DNA of 10,741 nucleotides from contig JAPEVF010001352.1 of the NCBI GenBank assembly GCA_029747585.1, positions 1 through 10,741 of the forward strand. The letters run 5' to 3'. The stretch is from Pleurotus djamor. Its lineage: Eukaryota; Basidiomycota; Agaricomycetes; Agaricales; Pleurotaceae. Of the stretch, positions 7,529-10,741 are shown in pieces. Position numbers and translations under genes: made by a program. Below the pieces are notes generated by a model, which ran no database searches, was not told where the DNA came from, and saw nothing but the letters and a program-made list of their open reading frames with translations. Position 1 is the stretch's first letter. The number at the start of each line of letters is the position of its first letter.

Positions 7529-8561
7529 GTATGTACCCTCTTTCCAGCTTGATTTTGATAGAATTCTGATCAATGGGTTCGTTCTTGCTACTTGTAGTGC
7601 CGGCAAACTCTTCCAACATATAGGTGAGTGACGGTGGTACTCTCTGGTGCGGATGTATTGACGCGATATTTAGATGTCACGGAGATAAACGGCGACCCTA
7701 CCGGTCAAACTCTCAATGGGCAGCTCCAAGTCGACTCCAAGCACATATACGCCGATCTCGACGAGTTGATCGTTAACCACGTTCAAGCTATGGCCCGCAA
7801 GGTCGAGGAATTGATGGCTCATGATCGGTTTAAGGCCGGATCGGAAGATGAGCTTCGTGAGTCGTTTGCGCATTCCTCCCGCTCAGCGTTTTGACAACTG
7901 GGGTAGATATATTCCTCAAGAATCATCTAGCTGCGAATCCAACGAAGAGTATGTATGGCTTCGCCCTCAACCGTAAACGACCTGGTCACTTCAATCTCTC
8001 CTTCCTTGCCAATAAACAATCCGCTGTCCAAACATGGGTAAGCGTCACGCCACGCCCCTATGACTGGTGTTGTGTTTACCATGATTTCACTAGCCTGTGA
8101 GGGTTACCCCAGAAGCGTATTATCTCTTTGAAGCTCCAGCTCCTGGCGTACCAGAGCTTTGCGACGCGTTCAAAGTCAGGTAAGATATATGTCGATCCCC
8201 TCACTACTGTGAGACTCAAATTCATTTATACAGACACTTGCACGAGTCGCAAAACGCTGCAAATGCTCAAGCAGGCGGGAAGACGCCTTATGCTGGTCGA
8301 ACACCCGCTCGCCCAGGGCACGCAACCCCGGGTCATTTCTCGGTTCGCCAACCCGCTCGCACTCCGAATCCATATGGTGGTACAACACCGTTCTCAGGTG
8401 CACCCACGCCGCAGTCGCAATATGGATACCAGACACCACGACCACCAGGTGGATATCCACCGCCAGGCCAACCATCGACATTGCCGGCGGGAATGAATCC
8501 TGAGCGTGCTGCGATGATTCAAAATAGCAACGGCTGGGGACAGGGCGGTGGGGGCTGGTAA
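7056..8561 (+). CDS. Chimeric gene: N-terminal SAM methyltransferase fused in frame to SPT6 C-terminal region, 388 aa
   Basis: Exons: 7056-7338, 7399-7528, 7598-7623, 7674-7856, 7907-8037, 8094-8179, 8234-8561, totalling 1167 bases with an open frame. Residues 1-137 are the start of a class I SAM-dependent methyltransferase with a His-rich leader (14 His in residues 12-36), motif I DFACGPG (89-95) and the following acidic-loop strand GVDIT. The substrate-side half of that domain is missing. Residues 139-388 are the end of the histone chaperone and elongation factor Spt6: the latter part of the first SH2, the second SH2 (VRVTPEAYYLF, ELCDAFKVRHLHESQNA) and a Pro/Gly/Thr tail rich in TP motifs, ending GWGQGGGGW. 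The switch occurs inside the intron 7529-7597. Either half alone is incomplete, so neither parent activity is expected. It may be a genuine fusion, a pseudogene pair or an assembly misjoin. The splice models on both sides are strong. Confidence 0.75.
7598..8561 (+). other. spt6: 3' end of SPT6 (tandem SH2 region and C-terminal tail), detached from the rest of the gene
   Basis: Five exons, including one of 26 bases, encode KLFQHIDVTEI, YADLDELIVNHVQAMARKVE, FLKNHLAANPTKSMYGFALN, KRPGHFNLSFLANK and PVRVTPEAYYLF. These are characteristic of the Spt6 tandem SH2 module that binds the phosphorylated Rpb1 linker. The start of SH2-1, including the segment that carries the phosphate-binding arginine, lies upstream of the fragment and is not present. 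The death-like, YqgF, helix-hairpin-helix and S1 domains are also absent. Retained introns (7624-7673, 7857-7906, 8038-8093, 8180-8233) rule out a cDNA-derived copy. Confidence 0.88.
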
Positions 8562-8693
8562 AATTTTATCGTTTAAGCATCTTCTCTGAGCATTTACACA
8601 TTTTTTCAATCACATTTTTCCTTTAGTAGTGTATGTAAACTGCATAGTAAATTTTAACATATTGCATAGATCGGGAATCTAGTAGAACTCACG
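8562..8693. other. Tail-to-tail intergenic spacer
   Basis: 132 AT-rich bases between the stop of the chimeric gene and the stop of the minus-strand PSMG3-like gene. It must hold both polyadenylation regions. No canonical AATAAA is evident on the plus strand. Confidence 0.6.
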
Positions 8694-9201
8694 TCATTGC
8701 TGTGGTTGCAGGATCTGCTGGAGCATCGCCATTACCTGCAAGAAGGTATGCTTCTCCGCGTCCGCATCGCTCGAATTTTGATTGCGCAGAGCCAATCCGA
8801 CGACAACGTTACGCCGTATGGGTAATAGAGCATGTTCGTCTGCATGCCACACCAACGTCGCGACTTGAGCAGCGTATAGTGAGTGCAGAGTTTGTATATG
8901 TTCTGACGGAGCAGATGCAAGCAAGGGAGTCAGTTGAATTGAAGGTGGTGGTTGGGGAATTGGAGAGTCATTTGGGTTGGCTGGATCGGACGTCGCAGGC
9001 AAAAGTGGTGCAGTAGATGGCATCGATGCCTGGATCTTTTCTCATTATCAGGCCGAAGTACTCGAATTAATGACGCGTAGGATGAAGCACCAAACTTCCA
9101 ACTTTCCCAAATTGTGTGATGAGAACGAGAGTCCTGTCGGCATAGTATTGTAGTAGGATCTCGGTGTGGTGGCCATTGAGCTCTCTGGCGATACTGGGCA
9201 T
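8694..9201 (-). CDS. PSMG3: Proteasome assembly chaperone 3 (PSMG3/PAC3) homologue, 148 aa
   Basis: Small chaperone that in other eukaryotes helps build the 20S proteasome alpha ring together with PAC4. Exon 1 is 9201-9091, the intron 9090-9030 (61 bases, donor GTGCTT, branch-like CTGAT) and exon 2 9029-8694. Exon 1 encodes ADRTLVLITQFGKVGSL, which closely parallels the LVLVTQFGKMGTLV stretch of human PSMG3. Exon 2 encodes the PL/TPLLA segment, LYAAQVATLVW, the strand RRNVVVGLAL and the terminal helix TFLQVMAMLQQIL. At 148 residues it is slightly longer than the roughly 120-residue human protein, as expected from the proline-rich loop. The start at 9201 is the most economical choice; a longer N terminus would overlap the MED16 start. 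The weak donor makes the exact exon 1 end the least certain point. Confidence 0.75.
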
Positions 9202-9261
9202 CGAGTGATCGAATCTGGAATCAAAGTGGTATCGGCGCCTATTGACTTGTTCTCTTCTTCC
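9202..9261. promoter_or_regulatory. 60-bp bidirectional promoter between PSMG3 and MED16
   Basis: The two proposed start codons are divergent and only 60 bases apart, so the core promoters must be shared or overlap the opposite gene's first exon. No TATA box is visible in the gap. Confidence 0.45.
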
Positions 9262-10741
9262 ATGTCGCTGTTCCACGACTCGAAATCCATGACAATTTCT
9301 CCATCGAAAGGAAAGGCTAAGGAGGACGATCACTGGAATGTAGGCTGGTGGGAGTTCCACTCTTTGGTCGAACAACCACGCAGGTAAGTAATTCGCGTAG
9401 TGTTCGATCTAAACTGACGCGCATACGCACAGACCGGTCGAGTGGTCGGACGTCTCAGTCATCTTCACCGCGCATCCGTCGCAGCCCATGATAACTGGAC
9501 GACACTTCTCCTCGTCAAAGAGCTTTGTGATTCAACCTCAAACCCCAAAAGCAAATGCAGTCACCGCCTACGCACCTCCGAGTCTCATAGTTTGTTCCGC
9601 GGGCAGCGAATGGCTATTTGCCTATTTCCCCGGAATCGGAGGGGACGGGTTGGCATGCATATGGAAACGTGGCGCACAGATTGACGTTTGGGCGCAGAGG
9701 CACGTTTGGAACGTTCCTCGTAATGCTGGGGTAGTCGCGGCCCATTGGGCGGGTGCTCACCGCGAAGTGAGTCGCTCATCTTTTGTCTGTCGCTTTATTG
9801 TGATTTCACCAGTTCAATCTAGTGGACTTTCGATGCTCCTTCCAATCAACCCAAACACCTCCCGCCTATGGGTCCTCGAGTTCCTGTCTCAAATCCTGCC
9901 TTATTCCTGGTCACCCAGGATCGACGTATCCATGTCTGGTTCATCCGAGTCCTTAGCCAACACTTCCAGTGTATACACCTCCCACTTAACCAACCTGGTC
10001 AACATGCAGAAGATCTACGCCAACCTGCCACACAATCTCCCCCTAGTGACCCTCCTGTCCCCCCAGGCGGCATGCAACTCTGCACTCATGCCACTATAGG
10101 TACCACGTATAATGGTGTGTGGATTCACGTATCTGTTCAGTCGCAATTCTACATACATGTACAGAGCCATCACTTTTAATTGCGACGCGCTCTTGTGTTT
10201 ATCCTGTTCCAAGCGACAACTTTGCCTCGGCGGACCTCAATATGTCTATGGGTCTTCCACCGTCCATGCCCGATGACACTCAAAATTGGGCCTCTTTTGG
10301 TGAGAAAGACGCAATCGAAATTACCGAGGTCCAGCTTGCCTTCAATACCATCTATTTGGGTGAGTGCAGGTTCTTCCGCGTGGAATCCAAGGTCTGACTC
10401 GCTCCATTAGTACTCGCTGTCAATCCCCTTGGACCTCTCCACTATCCACATACTGGATTGACCCAGCTTAGGTTTTTACCCAGCCTTCCTGCCCTTCCAG
10501 CAGACTCGTCCAAGTTGCCCGTTCCTCCTGGTCGTAAAGATACCTCCAAAGGAGACCTACACCTCGCTATCAGCTCCTTGGATTTCTCAGGGTCTCACCT
10601 TCAGGAAATCATTACATTCGCCGCGGTCAATCGGTCCAATTCTTGTGCCATCAAGCTCAACGAGTCTCATGCCCGTGCTTTCTTTGCCAGTTCCTCCTGC
10701 CGCCCCAGCCGCATTCTCACCTTGCCCGGTGCTCGCTTTCT
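9262..10741 (+). CDS. MED16: Mediator complex subunit 16 (Med16/Sin4 type), 5' part, runs off the window
   Basis: Tail-module subunit of Mediator that links gene-specific activators to RNA polymerase II in the nucleus. Exons in the window: 9262-9383, 9433-9766, 9823-10114, 10165-10359, 10411-10741 (open at the edge). They give about 424 residues without a stop. Recognisable segments in order are the start region NVGWWEF, VEWSDVSVIFTAHPSQP, the propeller-like CIWKRGAQIDVWAQRHVWNVP with HRE-W spanning a splice, PRVPVSNPALFLVTQDRRIHVWFIR, and YN-EPSLLIATRS, also across a splice. These match the N-terminal beta-propeller portion of fungal Med16. All four introns are 49-56 bases. The ATG at 9262 is chosen because it opens the conserved N terminus and lies just past the PSMG3 start. 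The C-terminal part is beyond 10741. Confidence 0.78.

Noticed and set aside
7598..8561. SPT6 fragment as a retrotransposed (cDNA) copy
   Set aside because: At least four SPT6 introns with good splice sites are kept, so the fragment derives from genomic DNA.
8702..9016. 104-codon plus-strand frame opposite PSMG3
   Set aside because: It is a shadow of PSMG3 exon 2, which has the convincing protein signature.
1..10741. tRNA, rRNA, transposase, CRISPR array or prophage
   Set aside because: Scanning found no cloverleaf, rRNA-like segment, transposase motif, long terminal repeat or regular direct-repeat array.

Overview
The window looks like chromosomal DNA of a filamentous basidiomycete, probably a plant-litter or wood-decaying member of the Agaricomycetes. 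The genes are broken by many short introns of about 49-69 bases. They include a secreted hemicellulase with a fungal cellulose-binding module, and the P450, WD40 and methyltransferase sequences resemble those families in basidiomycetes. I see no bacterial, viral or plasmid hallmark. Family assignments come from recognising motifs by eye; no database search was run. All splice models below were built by hand and checked for reading-frame closure.

Layout, left to right. 1-392 is promoter-like, with a perfect 20-base palindrome. 393-2703 (+) is an intact cytochrome P450 with 14 exons and 536 residues. 2704-3309 is non-coding and carries a strong inverted repeat and the promoter of the next gene. 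3310-5252 (+) is a secreted family 43 glycoside hydrolase ending in a CBM1; one ambiguous base (N at 4199) breaks its frame. 5311-6436 (-) lies tail to tail with it, 58 bases away, and encodes an eight-blade Cdc4-like WD40 propeller with no F-box visible. 6437-7055 is a divergent promoter region with a CRE/ACGCGT palindrome.

7056-8561 (+) is the most unusual locus. The first part of a His-rich SAM methyltransferase gene is joined, inside an intron and in frame, to the last seventh or so of the transcription elongation factor gene SPT6. The spliced product would be a 388-residue chimera. Each half keeps its own introns, so this is not a retrocopy. A deletion between two same-strand neighbours, or an assembly misjoin, would explain it most simply.

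8694-9201 (-) is a proteasome assembly chaperone 3 (PSMG3/PAC3) homologue. 9262 to the window end (+) is the 5' part of Mediator subunit MED16. These two are transcribed divergently from a gap of only 60 bases.

The left half (P450, GH43-CBM1) is accessory biomass-related metabolism. The right half (SPT6 fragment, PSMG3, MED16) is housekeeping transcription and proteostasis machinery. No single pathway unites the window.
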